This document shows positions 1 through 8,313 of a stretch of DNA of 64,000 nt, in pieces. Origin of the DNA: Paenibacillus tyrphae (lineage in GTDB: Bacteria; Bacillota; Bacilli; Paenibacillales; NBRC-103111); the NCBI RefSeq assembly GCF_000722545.1, contig NZ_JNVM01000004.1, forward strand, positions 186,001 through 250,000. The letters are read 5' to 3'. The stretch's first letter is position 1, and every line of letters starts with the position of its first letter. The notes under the pieces are model-generated. The model did not search any database and had not been told where the DNA came from. It was given only the letters and a program-made list of their open reading frames with translations. The position numbers and the translations under genes were made by a program.

Positions 1-275
1 ATGCGACCTATTCCATGGCGATGAATTTAGCAAAAAAATACAACAAAGAAGTGATTTTCGACGCGAAAACGCAGACGCCGATGTTCGCTTATACGGATGA
101 GTCCGGCAATAAGCACGAGGTTTGGTTTGAAAATGCGGCCAGCATCCGGTCGAAAATGCAGCTCGCCCATCGTCTGGGCATCCGGGGCATCGCTTTGTGG
201 AGACTCGGTATGGAAGATCCCGGCATCTGGACGATGATGGAGAACGAATTCGTCATTCGCAAGAGCGTGACATAA
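1..275 (+). CDS. Glycoside hydrolase family 18 protein, C-terminal fragment
   Basis: This is the 3' end of a gene whose start lies before the window; the reading frame is open from base 3. The visible 90 or so residues include a FAYTD strand, the segment VWFENAASIRSKMQLA and the end motif GIRGIALWRLGMEDPGIW. Known of the family: this is how the catalytic barrel of GH18 spore-associated N-acetylglucosaminidases (SleL/YaaH/YvbX/YdhD type) ends, and those enzymes cleave cortex or cell-wall glycan. The catalytic DxDxE motif is outside the window, so activity cannot be judged. The TAA stop is followed directly by an intrinsic terminator, so this is the last gene of its unit. Confidence 0.75.
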   Translation, partial: ATYSMAMNLAKKYNKEVIFDAKTQTPMFAYTDESGNKHEVWFENAASIRSKMQLAHRLGIRGIALWRLGMEDPGIWTMMENEFVIRKSVT

Positions 276-301
276 ACATATCGGAAGCCTAAGAACAAAA
301 C

Positions 302-354
302 AAACCCGCCTTCGGGTCAGTCCGGACAGACTGAAGCAAAGGCGGGTTTTACCG
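302..354. terminator. Bidirectional intrinsic terminator
   Basis: An 11-bp perfect stem (AAACCCGCCTT at 302-312 with AAGGCGGGTTT at 339-349) has T or A tracts on both flanks. It lies between the convergent GH18 and glycerophosphodiesterase genes and can serve both. Confidence 0.8.
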
Positions 355-366
355 TTCTCTGGGGAA

Positions 367-1185
367 TCAGGACTTGGCGCGGCGTTGGCGCAGAAGCTCG
401 ACCAACTGTGCGGGCTCGTTCGTAATAATGCTGTCGACGCCGAGCTTCAGCATGCGGTTCATCGTCTTTATGTCGTTGACGGTCCAGACGAACACCTGCT
501 TGCGATGCTGCGCGGCGAGACGCATAAACTCTTCGTCGACCAAAGGATAAGCGGCGCTGAGCACTTCGTAGTTACGGTCCGTAAACAGCGCTTCGCGATT
601 TGCGGATTTTTGCCCTATGATCAAGCCGGTTCGAATGCTTGCATTGAGCTGCTTGACTTTGCGCAATAGCGCCGGATCGAACGAAGTTACCGTACAATCC
701 GCCGTGAATTTGCGGCGCTCGATAATGTTGACGGTTTCCTCGGCCAGCCGCTTTTGATGGCCGTTATTTTTAAGCTCGATGTTGAGCTTGATTTTGCCTT
801 GGGCGATCTCGATAATTTCTTCCAATGTCGGGACGCGTTCTTGGCGAAATTGCGGGTGAAACCAGTCGCCGGCGCTCGCCTGGCGCAGCTCGCCGTACGG
901 GATTTCCCACATAGGCTTGTTGATTCCCGTCGTCCGTTTGGCGCTATCGTCGTGCATCAGCACGATTACCCCGTCAACCGTCTCTTGAACGTCAAGCTCG
1001 GCGTAACCCGCGCCGTCCTTGATCGCTTGGCGTATCGAGCTCGCCGTGTTCTCGGGCGCGGTGTGCGAGCTGCCGCGGTGCGCGGTAACGAGGCCGCTAT
1101 TGTCTGCGCGCGTAGCAGGCGTCGAGCCTGTGGCGGTAAAGTTGACGGCGAATACAACGGCAAGCACCAGCATGAATTTTTGCAT
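367..1185 (-). CDS. Secreted glycerophosphodiester phosphodiesterase
   Basis: A 272-residue GDPD-family enzyme that hydrolyses glycerophosphodiesters to an alcohol and glycerol 3-phosphate. Residues 1-20 or so form a signal peptide, implying export. The family motifs are present: His36-Arg37 in AHRG, Glu45 in PENT, the metal ligands Glu63 and Asp65 in ELDVQ, and His78 in LMHDD. The C-terminal barrel strand WTVND...LGVDSIITNEP is intact, so the enzyme is full length. AGGAGG lies about 7 bases before the ATG. The gene stands alone and its 3' end faces the GH18 gene across a shared terminator. Role inferred: scavenging phosphate or glycerol from phospholipid or teichoic acid fragments. Confidence 0.9.
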   Translation of the reverse strand: MQKFMLVLAVVFAVNFTATGSTPATRADNSGLVTAHRGSSHTAPENTASSIRQAIKDGAGYAELDVQETVDGVIVLMHDDSAKRTTGINKPMWEIPYGELRQASAGDWFHPQFRQERVPTLEEIIEIAQGKIKLNIELKNNGHQKRLAEETVNIIERRKFTADCTVTSFDPALLRKVKQLNASIRTGLIIGQKSANREALFTDRNYEVLSAAYPLVDEEFMRLAAQHRKQVFVWTVNDIKTMNRMLKLGVDSIITNEPAQLVELLRQRRAKS

Positions 1186-1545
1186 AAAGCAGCCTCCTGA
1201 TGAAAATAAAGTGCTCGGACGGCGCGAAGCTCCGAATCGGGCATCGCCTAGCGCCCTCTATCATAGACGATCCGGATTCGACAAATTCCTCAGATCCGGG
1301 CAAAAAAAATTTTAGCAAATTTCGGTTAGATAAAAATTAGCTTGTCCCGGCGATTTGAACCGCATGCGCTAACGGTTTCTTAACAATTGCGGAAGGAAGG
1401 GGCGGGAGGAACAGAAAAAAGGGGCCGCCAGCGAACGAATTTATATCCGGTTGTGAGAGATGTAGAAATGCGATCATATGTTTGGTATAATGGGAAAGCT
1501 CTTGACCGGGCCGCGACAACACAGAATAACGAGGAGGATTTAAGA
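1186..1545. other. Intergenic region between divergent genes
   Basis: 360 bases separate the divergent glycerophosphodiesterase and YdjM-like genes. Apart from an extended -10 promoter facing right (1486-1491) and an A/T-rich patch near 1306-1340, I see no gene or conserved structure. Confidence 0.5.
1483..1491 (+). promoter_or_regulatory. Extended -10 promoter for the YdjM-like gene
   Basis: TGGTATAAT is a perfect TATAAT at 1486-1491 with an upstream TGn. The -35 17 bases upstream is weak (TAGAAA), as is common with extended -10 promoters. It lies 55 bases before the start codon. Confidence 0.5.
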
Positions 1546-2058
1546 ATGCTGCAAAAAACGCACAGCGTCGCCGGTTTGCTGGCCGCGGAAGGGGTGCTGC
1601 TGCACTTCCAAGTGCCGCTTCTGTCTTGGGAAACCGCCGCTGCGCTTCTGCTTGGCTGCTTGGCAGGGCCTTTGGCTGACATCGACAAACCGGGATCGAC
1701 GATGGCCAAAGTATTTTTTCCGCTGTCCTTTGTGCTACGGCTCATAAACGTCCGGCACCGGACGCTGACGCACTCCGTCTTGTTCCTGTGCGGCATTGCC
1801 GCGCTGCTGCTGCCGCTTCCGGAACCGCTGTTCTGGAGCTTTCTGCTCGCTTACGCGTCCCACGCCTTCATCGATTTGTTCAACGAGCAGGGAGTCGAGC
1901 TGCTGTGGCCGATCAAGCTCAAATTCCGGCTGCTGCCGAAATTTATGGCGATCGAAACGGGTTCGTTCATGGAAACCGGATTCCGCTACATACTGACGCT
2001 GCTCTGCATTGCACTTCCGGTCCGTTACTATTGGGATACCGTCTCGGGGCTATTCTGA
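1546..2058 (+). CDS. YdjM-like membrane-bound metal-dependent hydrolase
   Basis: A 170-residue DUF457/YdjM-family protein with about four hydrophobic segments. Conserved polar residues typical of the family are visible: HSVAG near the N-terminus, LADIDKPGS, NVRHRTLTHS, and SHAFIDLFNEQGVELLWP, probably a metal site at the membrane surface. ATG 1546 was chosen because AGGAGG lies 8 bases upstream; the open frame continues upstream without another ribosome site. Homologues are annotated as inner-membrane metal-dependent hydrolases, one linked to the LexA/SOS response in enteric bacteria; substrate unknown. The gene is followed 22 bases later by the methyltransferase and may be cotranscribed with it. 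Confidence 0.8.
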   Translation: MLQKTHSVAGLLAAEGVLLHFQVPLLSWETAAALLLGCLAGPLADIDKPGSTMAKVFFPLSFVLRLINVRHRTLTHSVLFLCGIAALLLPLPEPLFWSFLLAYASHAFIDLFNEQGVELLWPIKLKFRLLPKFMAIETGSFMETGFRYILTLLCIALPVRYYWDTVSGLF

Positions 2059-2080
2059 AATTGGGAGGGGAGATGTATCC

Positions 2081-2821
2081 ATGAAACAAAACAAGTATGA
2101 TGATGTGAATTTCTTTTCCGCCTATGAAAAAATGCAAAGGTCGGTCAACGGACTTGAAGCAGCGGGAGAGTGGCATGTATTAAAAGCGTTAATACCGGAT
2201 TTGCGCAAAAAAAGTGTACTTGATTTGGGCTGCGGTTTTGGTTGGCATTGCCGATATTCCCGCGAGCAACAAGCAAGTTCGGTGATCGGTGTGGATATAT
2301 CGGACAAAATGCTTCAAAAAGCTCGTGAAATGACGGACGACCCTTTGATATCGTATATCAAAATGCCTATTGAAGACATCGATTTTTCAGACGCTCAATT
2401 TGATGTGGTTATCAGCTCGTTAGCTTTCCACTATATTAAGTCGTTTGAAGCCATCTGCAAAAAGGTTTACGATTGTTTAAAACCTGGAGGAGTATTCATT
2501 TTCTCGGTTGAACATCCCATCTTTACTTCTCGAAACGAACAAGATTGGTATTACGACGACCAAGGGAATCGTCTGCATTGGGCAGTTGACGATTATCAAT
2601 CGGAAGGTGTGCGTGAAACGACATTTTTAACGGAGAACGTAATAAAATATCATCGTACGTTTTCGACCTATATCAACGACTTAATTCATGCAGGTTTTAT
2701 GATAAGAACAGTCAAGGAACCGATTCCTTCCGAAGAAATGTTAAAGCGTGAGCCAGACATGCAAGACGAGCTTCGAAGACCTATGTTTTTAATCATCTCA
2801 GCAGAAAAGCAGAAAAAATGA
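2081..2821 (+). CDS. Class I SAM-dependent methyltransferase
   Basis: A 246-residue methyltransferase. Motif I VLDLGCGFGWHC (about residues 46-57) and the acidic VIGVDIS mark the SAM pocket, followed by DVVISSLAFHYI and LKPGGVFIFSVEHP of the Rossmann fold. A C-terminal region with YHRTFSTYINDL and RRPMFLIISAEK resembles small-molecule methyltransferases of the UbiE/Methyltransf_11 type; the substrate cannot be inferred. The start is ATG 2081 behind GGGAGGGG. The gene is visibly richer in A/T than both neighbours and uses many AAA, GAT and TTT codons, suggesting acquisition by transfer. It ends in a strong terminator. Confidence 0.85.
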   Translation: MKQNKYDDVNFFSAYEKMQRSVNGLEAAGEWHVLKALIPDLRKKSVLDLGCGFGWHCRYSREQQASSVIGVDISDKMLQKAREMTDDPLISYIKMPIEDIDFSDAQFDVVISSLAFHYIKSFEAICKKVYDCLKPGGVFIFSVEHPIFTSRNEQDWYYDDQGNRLHWAVDDYQSEGVRETTFLTENVIKYHRTFSTYINDLIHAGFMIRTVKEPIPSEEMLKREPDMQDELRRPMFLIISAEKQKK

Positions 2822-2842
2822 AGCGACTTTCTGAACAAGCTA

Positions 2843-2873
2843 AAGGGCCCTAAAAAGGGCCCTTGGCTTTTTC
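2843..2873 (+). terminator. Intrinsic terminator after methyltransferase
   Basis: An 8-bp perfect stem (AAGGGCCC with GGGCCCTT) with a 6-base loop is followed by GGCTTTTTCT. It also lies 20 bases from the convergent gene ending at 2884. Confidence 0.8.
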
Positions 2874-2883
2874 TGTCTAGAAA

Positions 2884-4005
2884 TCAGTCGCCCCCACCGC
2901 CGCCGCAGCCGGAAGAACAGCTGGACGAAGAGGAGCAGCTTGAGGAGGATGAGCAGCTCGAGGACGAACAGCTTGAAGACGAGCAGCTTCCGGACGAGCA
3001 GCTGCCGGATGAGCCGCCGTCGTCGCTGTCGCTGTCGGACCAGATGCCGCTGCCGCAGCCGCTGGAGGCGCAGGAGGACGAATCTCCCGATTGCTGTCCT
3101 GCCTCGCGTTTGGCTTCCTCCTCGGTCAGCAGCTCTTGCATCTGTTCGTTGAAGCCGGTAAATTCCGTTATTGAGTAGAACAGCATGGCGCCGGCCAGAT
3201 ACGGCATTAAGGAAGGGCCGTGCGATTCGGAAGGCCGCTCCGCATAGGTCGGATTAACCGCAGCCTGCCGCAGCTGATCTTTCGCTTGCTCAATTAACCA
3301 CCGGACCGTTTGCCCGATTTCAGAGAATTGGGCCGCCGCCTTCCGGTTGAACCACAGCTGCTCAAGCTCCTCCTCGCTCTCCGAGCTCAGACGGTCGATC
3401 CGCTGCCGATCGAGCGGATAGCGGAAAAAGCTGCCCCAGATTTGCCCCGTAAACGGCGTGGACGTAAACAAGTGGGCGTATACCCAATCGAACCAGGCGC
3501 GCCCGCCCGGGTCCGGCGTGCCGTCCGTATGCGGCGCATGGTGAATCGTCGCGCCGAGCAGCGTTTCCCCGAAACGCTGGTACTCCCGGGTAAACATCAG
3601 CATCTCGTGCCAGATGTCGTCGACCGCTTCACTGAACATCGGCACTTCTTTCAGTACGGCGGTCATCAAAAAGTATCGTTTCAGCTCCAGCAGCTTCCAT
3701 TCGTATTCGGCCTCGCTCATGGATGGATATTTGCCGAGCACCCGCTTCCGCAGCCGGTCACCGTATTCCGCTTGCAGCGCTTGCTCCAGCCGGTCTGCAG
3801 CCGGCTTCAGTGGGACGCCGGGCTGAAGTCCGAGTCCGGACGGCAGCGGCTCGCTCCGGTAATCCGGTTTTGCCGGCGTTCGCGCAGGCAGCTTCGTCCT
3901 ATGGACCGGCCCGGGCCGCCGCTGGTTCGTTCTTCCGGATTTGGAAGAAGAGGCAGCGATCAATACTACGATAACAACAAGGACTAGGATAAAGACAAAG
4001 GTCAT
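2884..4005 (-). CDS. Membrane-anchored protein with Ser/Cys/Gly-rich tail (GRDP-like)
   Basis: A 373-residue protein of unknown function. Residues 1-20 form one N-terminal membrane segment, then a Pro/Arg-rich linker. A helical domain (about 70-260) contains YEWKLLELKRYFLM, VDDIWHEMLMFTREYQRF and IHHAP, resembling the repeated VDxxWHxxxLxTxxY motif of glycine-rich domain-containing protein-like (DUF1399) families; this is recognition by eye, not a search. After about residue 305 comes an Asp/Ser/Gly tract and then some ten SCSS-type repeats ending in GCGGGGGD. Similar Cys/Gly-rich tails occur on other uncharacterised membrane proteins. The two cysteines near 315 and all others are in the tail, so it may bind metal or be crosslinked or lipid-modified (inference). 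Confidence 0.6.
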   Translation of the reverse strand: MTFVFILVLVVIVVLIAASSSKSGRTNQRRPGPVHRTKLPARTPAKPDYRSEPLPSGLGLQPGVPLKPAADRLEQALQAEYGDRLRKRVLGKYPSMSEAEYEWKLLELKRYFLMTAVLKEVPMFSEAVDDIWHEMLMFTREYQRFGETLLGATIHHAPHTDGTPDPGGRAWFDWVYAHLFTSTPFTGQIWGSFFRYPLDRQRIDRLSSESEEELEQLWFNRKAAAQFSEIGQTVRWLIEQAKDQLRQAAVNPTYAERPSESHGPSLMPYLAGAMLFYSITEFTGFNEQMQELLTEEEAKREAGQQSGDSSSCASSGCGSGIWSDSDSDDGGSSGSCSSGSCSSSSCSSSSCSSSSSCSSSSSCSSGCGGGGGD

Positions 4006-4035
4006 ATCGTACCTCCCAAGCGCGTGATGACCATA

Positions 4036-6102
4036 TTATACCATAGCCGGCCCCTGAACTTCTCCTTCGGAGGTCCTGATTACGGAAGCTTCCTCCGCCG
4101 ATAACTCTCCCGATTGCAGCTGGTACATTTGGTAATACCTCCCACCCAGCCGCATCAGCTCGTTGTGCGTCCCGCTTTCCTTAATTTCGCCCCGGTCGAG
4201 GACGAGGATCTGATCCGCGGCTTTGATGGTCGACAGCCGGTGCGCGATGATGAAGGTGGTCCGGCCTTTCTTCAGCACCTCCAGCGCCGCTTGAATAACG
4301 GCTTCCGTTTCCGTGTCGATGCTGGCGGTCGCTTCGTCCAGGATGAGAATCGCCGGGTCGAACGCCAGTGCCCGGGCGAACGAAACAAGCTGCCGCTGAC
4401 CGGCGGAAAGCGTGCTGCCTTTCTCGATGACGGGCTCGTCGATACCTCCGGGCAGGGCGGCAAACATCTCGTACGCTCCGACATCGCGAAGCGCTCGCTC
4501 CACCTGCTCCCGTGTAATGGAAGGATCATCCAGACTGACATTCGAGGCGATCGTACCGGTGAACAGGAACGGGTCCTGCAGCACGATCCCCATATGCTGG
4601 CGGAGCAACTGCTGCGGAATGTCCCGGATATCCCGGCCGTCGATCAGAATTCGTCCTTCCCGGACCTCATAGAACCGGAACAGCAGGTTCAGGATCGAGC
4701 TTTTGCCGGAGCCGGTATGGCCTACGAGCGCCACAGTCTCGCCTGAGCGGGCGTGGAACGTAATGCTTTTGAGCACGTCCTCGCCGGGCTTGTAGGCGAA
4801 CGAGACGTTCTCGAAGGCGACGTTTCCTTTGTAACGCTCCAGCTTGCCGTCGGCTACCTCGGTGCCTTTCTCGTCCAGCAGCTCGAACACGCGCTCCGCC
4901 GACACAAGGGCCGTTTCCAGGTTGCTGAGCTGGTTTACAATGCCGACGATCGGTTGGAACATCCGGTTCATGTAATCCACGAAGGCGTACAGCACTCCGA
5001 CCGTGACGAGCGTACCGAGCCAGCCGCCGCCGAACATCCAGATGACGGTGAGAAAAATTACGTTCCGGACGACGCCCACCAGGTTGTGCGAGGTAATCGC
5101 ATTTAAGCTGAGCAGCTTGTTTTGGAACGTAAAATGCTGCTCGTTGAGCTGCTCGAACTCTGCAAGCGTCTCCTTTTGCCGGCGGAACGCCCGGATGATC
5201 GGCATGCCTTGAATCGCTTCGTTGATCATCCCGTTGATGTCGCTGAGTCTGGACCGGATTGCATGATTGTATTTGGAAGCGAAACGGCGGTACACGACGA
5301 TCCATACGTAGAGGATCGGCACCAGGGGCAGCGCGATCAGCGCCAGCCTCACGTCGAGAAAGAACAGCGCGCCGAGAATGGCCGCCATGTAGACGATACC
5401 GGAGAAAAAGTTCGCCAGCACGTTGACGTACAGCTCGCGGATCGATTCCGTATCGTTCGTAATGCGCGAGACGACTTTGCCCGCGGGCAGGTTGTCGAAA
5501 TATTGGACGGGCAGCCGTCCGACTTGAGCGAACACGTCTTTGCGGATCGTCTGAATGATCCGGTTGGCGGACGTCTGCAGCAGGTATTTCTCCCCGTAAG
5601 CGAACAGGGCGCTCAGCACGATCAAGCCGAAATAACAGGCCGCCAGCACGACGAGCCGTCCGAATTCCGGTTCGTAAAAGGCGTAGAGCTGCGGTGTCGT
5701 CAGCTCCCGCACCGGATAGACGGCCTGCCTGCCGTCGCTGGCCACTGTCAGTTCGTTCCCTTGCACGCTGCGCTGACCGTCGAAGCGGAGCGGGCCGTCG
5801 ACGAAATAGTAGCTGCGTCCAATCTGCAGCACGCGGACCTCGCGTCCCTTCGTTTCGCCTTCCACCCAGCGGTCTTGTCGTTTGTACGTTTTGCCGTCGT
5901 AGACGACGGTGTCTTTGCCTCCTGCGTCGGCTTCATACCAGGGATATTCCACGCCGAGAATATGGCGGTCGATCATTTGTCTGGCGACAAGCGGTCCGGC
6001 CAGCTCCGCGCAGACGGCTGCGGTCAGCAGGACGAGCGCAATAAGGATCGGCCGCTTGAATAACGCCGCATAGCGGTATAACCGGATACCGGTTTGTTTC
6101 AT
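4036..6102 (-). CDS. bmrD: Heterodimeric multidrug ABC exporter subunit, BmrD/YheH type
   Basis: A 688-residue half-transporter with an N-terminal six-helix membrane domain and a C-terminal ATPase. About 120 residues are inserted between membrane helices 1 and 2, a feature of the longer partner (YheH/BmrD, 673 residues in B. subtilis). The ATPase has Walker A GHTGSGKSS, Walker B LILDEATAS with the catalytic Glu, and a non-canonical signature LSAGQ. Its gene follows the shorter subunit by 83 bases, the same order and size pair as B. subtilis bmrC-bmrD. Known: the pair forms a drug-efflux ATPase with one degenerate nucleotide site; the LSAGQ signature would contribute to that site. Substrates here are unknown. 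Confidence 0.88.
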   Translation of the reverse strand: MKQTGIRLYRYAALFKRPILIALVLLTAAVCAELAGPLVARQMIDRHILGVEYPWYEADAGGKDTVVYDGKTYKRQDRWVEGETKGREVRVLQIGRSYYFVDGPLRFDGQRSVQGNELTVASDGRQAVYPVRELTTPQLYAFYEPEFGRLVVLAACYFGLIVLSALFAYGEKYLLQTSANRIIQTIRKDVFAQVGRLPVQYFDNLPAGKVVSRITNDTESIRELYVNVLANFFSGIVYMAAILGALFFLDVRLALIALPLVPILYVWIVVYRRFASKYNHAIRSRLSDINGMINEAIQGMPIIRAFRRQKETLAEFEQLNEQHFTFQNKLLSLNAITSHNLVGVVRNVIFLTVIWMFGGGWLGTLVTVGVLYAFVDYMNRMFQPIVGIVNQLSNLETALVSAERVFELLDEKGTEVADGKLERYKGNVAFENVSFAYKPGEDVLKSITFHARSGETVALVGHTGSGKSSILNLLFRFYEVREGRILIDGRDIRDIPQQLLRQHMGIVLQDPFLFTGTIASNVSLDDPSITREQVERALRDVGAYEMFAALPGGIDEPVIEKGSTLSAGQRQLVSFARALAFDPAILILDEATASIDTETEAVIQAALEVLKKGRTTFIIAHRLSTIKAADQILVLDRGEIKESGTHNELMRLGGRYYQMYQLQSGELSAEEASVIRTSEGEVQGPAMV

Positions 6103-6185
6103 GAGGAATCACCTTCGTTTCCGCTGTGCGGACGGATCGCTGTTTCTGTGCGTTTCCGTCCGCTAGGCTTATTTTGAACGGGGAT

Positions 6186-7931
6186 CTACACCCCGATGTT
6201 CGCTTCGAGCTGCTGGCGGTCGTACTGCTCTTTGTACCAGCCTCCGGCCTGAAGCAGCTGTTCGTGGGTGCCTTCTTCCGCGATCCGGCCTTCGTCCAGT
6301 ACGACGATCCAATCGGCATGCTGGACGGCGGACAGCCGGTGGGTGACGATCAGGGTCGTCTTGCCTGCGCGTTCCCGGCGAATGCCCGTGATGATTTCCG
6401 CCTCCGTCTTGGCGTCGACAGCGGACAGCGCATCGTCGAGCATGAGAATTTCCGGATCGACGATCAAGGCGCGGGCGATGGACACGCGCTGCTTCTGACC
6501 GCCGGATAAGGCCACGCCCTTTTCACCGACCATCGTCTCCAGACCTTCGGGCAGGAAGTGCACGTCCTTGGCGAACGAGGCCAGCTCCAGCGCCCGCTGC
6601 ACTTCCGTTTCGTCCGCATGGCTGCGGCCGAACGCCACATTTTCGCGGATCGACCGCGAGAACAAGATCGGCTGCTGCGGCACATAGCCGATCCAGCCTT
6701 GGAGCGTATCGGGATCGATCCAATCCGCGGGCACGCCGGACAGCCGGACCGCTCCCTGGCCGGAAGGGTATTCGCGCAGAAGCTGCTTGAGCAGCGTTGT
6801 TTTGCCGCTTCCCGTCCGGCCTACGATTCCGAGCGTCTGACCGCGTTCCAGCTTGAACGAGATATCGACGAGATTATCGATCGGCGAAGAAGGATAGCGG
6901 AACGTCACGCGGTCGAACACGATGCTTTTCGGCACGTCGACCGGGACCGGATTCGCCGGGCTTTCCACATCCGGCTCGTAGGCGAGCGTTTCGTTGACCC
7001 GATCCAGCGAAGCGTTGCCCCGCTGCATGAGGTTAATGAGCTCGCCGATCGCGAACATCGGCCAAATCAGCATGCCGAGGAACACGTTGAACGAAACCAG
7101 CTCGCCGAGTGTAATTTCGTTATGGAACACCAGATAAGCGCCGTAGCATAACCCGATCAAATAGCTGATGCCGACCAAAATTTTCACCGTCGGATCGAAC
7201 AGCGCATCGACGCGGGCGACAGCGATGTTTTTGCGGAATACGTCGTCTGAAGTACGGTGGAACCGTTCCTCGCTGGCCTTCTCCTGCACGAACGCGCGGA
7301 TGACCCGAACGCCGCCGATCGTCTCCAGCACCTGGTCGTTCAATTGACCAAACGCGTCCTGCGCGCTCGTGAAGCGCTCGTGGATCCGCTTGCCGAAACT
7401 GCCCATCAGCAGCGCCATAATCGGCAGGGGCAGCAGGGAAGCGAGCGTCAGCTTCCAACTGATAAACGCCGCCATCATCGTCAAGATCGTCAACATGTAC
7501 AGGCTGGAGTCGATCAGGGTCAATATCCCGAAGCCTGCGGTCGCCGAGACGGCATGCAGATCGTTCGTCGCCCGGGCCATCAAATCGCCCGTCCGGTTTC
7601 GTTCGTAGAAGGTCGGCGTCATTTTGGCGAAGTGGCGCATCAGACGCGAGCGGAGCAGCCGCTCCAGCACAAAGGCGCCGCCGAACAGCTGATACATCCA
7701 GACGTAAGTGATGGCGTAACACAACAGAGCCGCTGCGGCCCAAAAACCAAGCACCTGATAAAACTGAGCGTCGGTCAGCGTCCCTTGATGAATGCCGTCG
7801 ATCGAATAGCCGATCAGCTTCGGGGGAATGACCTCCAGAATTCCGGCGATTAGCAGCAACAGGACCGCGGAACTGTATCGCTTCCAATGCATGGCGAAAA
7901 ACCAGCGCAGCTTTTTCAATACGATAAACAT
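6186..7931 (-). CDS. bmrC: Heterodimeric multidrug ABC exporter subunit, BmrC/YheI type
   Basis: A 581-residue half-transporter (BmrC/YheI is 585 residues in B. subtilis) with six membrane helices and one ATPase domain. Walker A is GRTGSGKTT and the signature is canonical LSGGQKQRVS. Walker B reads LMLDDALSAVD, with Asp where the catalytic Glu normally stands, so this subunit supplies the degenerate nucleotide site, as in known BmrCD/TM287-288 dimers. The start is ATG 7931 with AAAGGAG 9 bases upstream. It is the first large gene of the operon and is preceded by a leader of about 375 bases holding a small ORF and two terminators, indicating attenuation control. Confidence 0.9.
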   Translation of the reverse strand: MFIVLKKLRWFFAMHWKRYSSAVLLLLIAGILEVIPPKLIGYSIDGIHQGTLTDAQFYQVLGFWAAAALLCYAITYVWMYQLFGGAFVLERLLRSRLMRHFAKMTPTFYERNRTGDLMARATNDLHAVSATAGFGILTLIDSSLYMLTILTMMAAFISWKLTLASLLPLPIMALLMGSFGKRIHERFTSAQDAFGQLNDQVLETIGGVRVIRAFVQEKASEERFHRTSDDVFRKNIAVARVDALFDPTVKILVGISYLIGLCYGAYLVFHNEITLGELVSFNVFLGMLIWPMFAIGELINLMQRGNASLDRVNETLAYEPDVESPANPVPVDVPKSIVFDRVTFRYPSSPIDNLVDISFKLERGQTLGIVGRTGSGKTTLLKQLLREYPSGQGAVRLSGVPADWIDPDTLQGWIGYVPQQPILFSRSIRENVAFGRSHADETEVQRALELASFAKDVHFLPEGLETMVGEKGVALSGGQKQRVSIARALIVDPEILMLDDALSAVDAKTEAEIITGIRRERAGKTTLIVTHRLSAVQHADWIVVLDEGRIAEEGTHEQLLQAGGWYKEQYDRQQLEANIGV

Positions 7932-7995
7932 GCGAGTGTACTCCTTTCCGGTCCTCTAAAAAATGGTTATGCGGCAGCGCCTGGAAAACGACGCC

Positions 7996-8029
7996 AAAAA
8001 AGGCATACCGCTCGTAAGCGATATGCCTT
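7996..8029 (-). terminator. Leader terminator 2 (attenuator) upstream of bmrC
   Basis: Read on the minus strand, AAGGCATATCGCT and AGCGGTATGCCTT form a 13-bp stem (one G-T pair) with a TACG tetraloop, followed directly by a T run. It sits about 65 bases before the bmrC start, within the transcript, so it must be bypassed for expression. Confidence 0.75.
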
Positions 8030-8104
8030 AGCGCATCCCTATCCAAGGATGCTTATCTGTTCGCAACAAACACCATAAGCGGGTTCTAACTGCTGCGGAC
8101 CGAT

Positions 8105-8144
8105 AAAAAAGGCGCACGATTACGAGGGTGCGTAACCATGCGCC
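8105..8144 (-). terminator. Leader terminator 1 (attenuator) upstream of bmrC
   Basis: On the minus strand GGCGCATGGTTAC and GTAATCGTGCGCC form a 13-bp stem with two G-T pairs and an 8-base loop, followed by six T. It begins 39 bases after the stop of the leader ORF. The 3' arm contains GTGCGC, complementary to GCGCAC inside the leader ORF, so an alternative pairing is possible. Confidence 0.75.
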
Positions 8145-8183
8145 GCGTGTACGGAAGAAATTCGCGGAACGGCGAACGAGCCG

Positions 8184-8273
8184 TTACGATTCCAGCGCGG
8201 AGTGGCTGCACCGAACAATCCGGTTGTATTGAAGATGTGCGCGAAACTTTCGGTCTCTGGCGAGCAGCATCAT
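8184..8273 (-). CDS. Putative 29-residue leader peptide of the bmrCD operon
   Basis: A short ORF begins ATG ATG CTG CTC, 7 bases after AAAGGATGG, and ends TAA; the peptide begins MMLLARDRKF and ends SHSALES. It lies about 35 bases downstream of the predicted transcription start and upstream of two intrinsic terminators. A 6-bp hairpin (AACGGC/GCCGTT) overlaps its stop codon. Known: B. subtilis bmrCD is controlled by ribosome-mediated attenuation through the leader ORF bmrB (54 codons). This ORF is shorter and I see no sequence similarity to assert, so the functional analogy is inferred from layout. Translation has to be shown. Confidence 0.5.
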   Translation of the reverse strand: MMLLARDRKFRAHLQYNRIVRCSHSALES

Positions 8274-8313
8274 TTGGCAGCCATCCTTTCTTTGGAAATA
8301 ATCTACAAATGTC

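Noticed and set aside
5122..6063. 313-codon rightward frame inside bmrD
   Set aside because: Shadow of the bmrD coding strand; Arg/His/Val-rich and without start signals.
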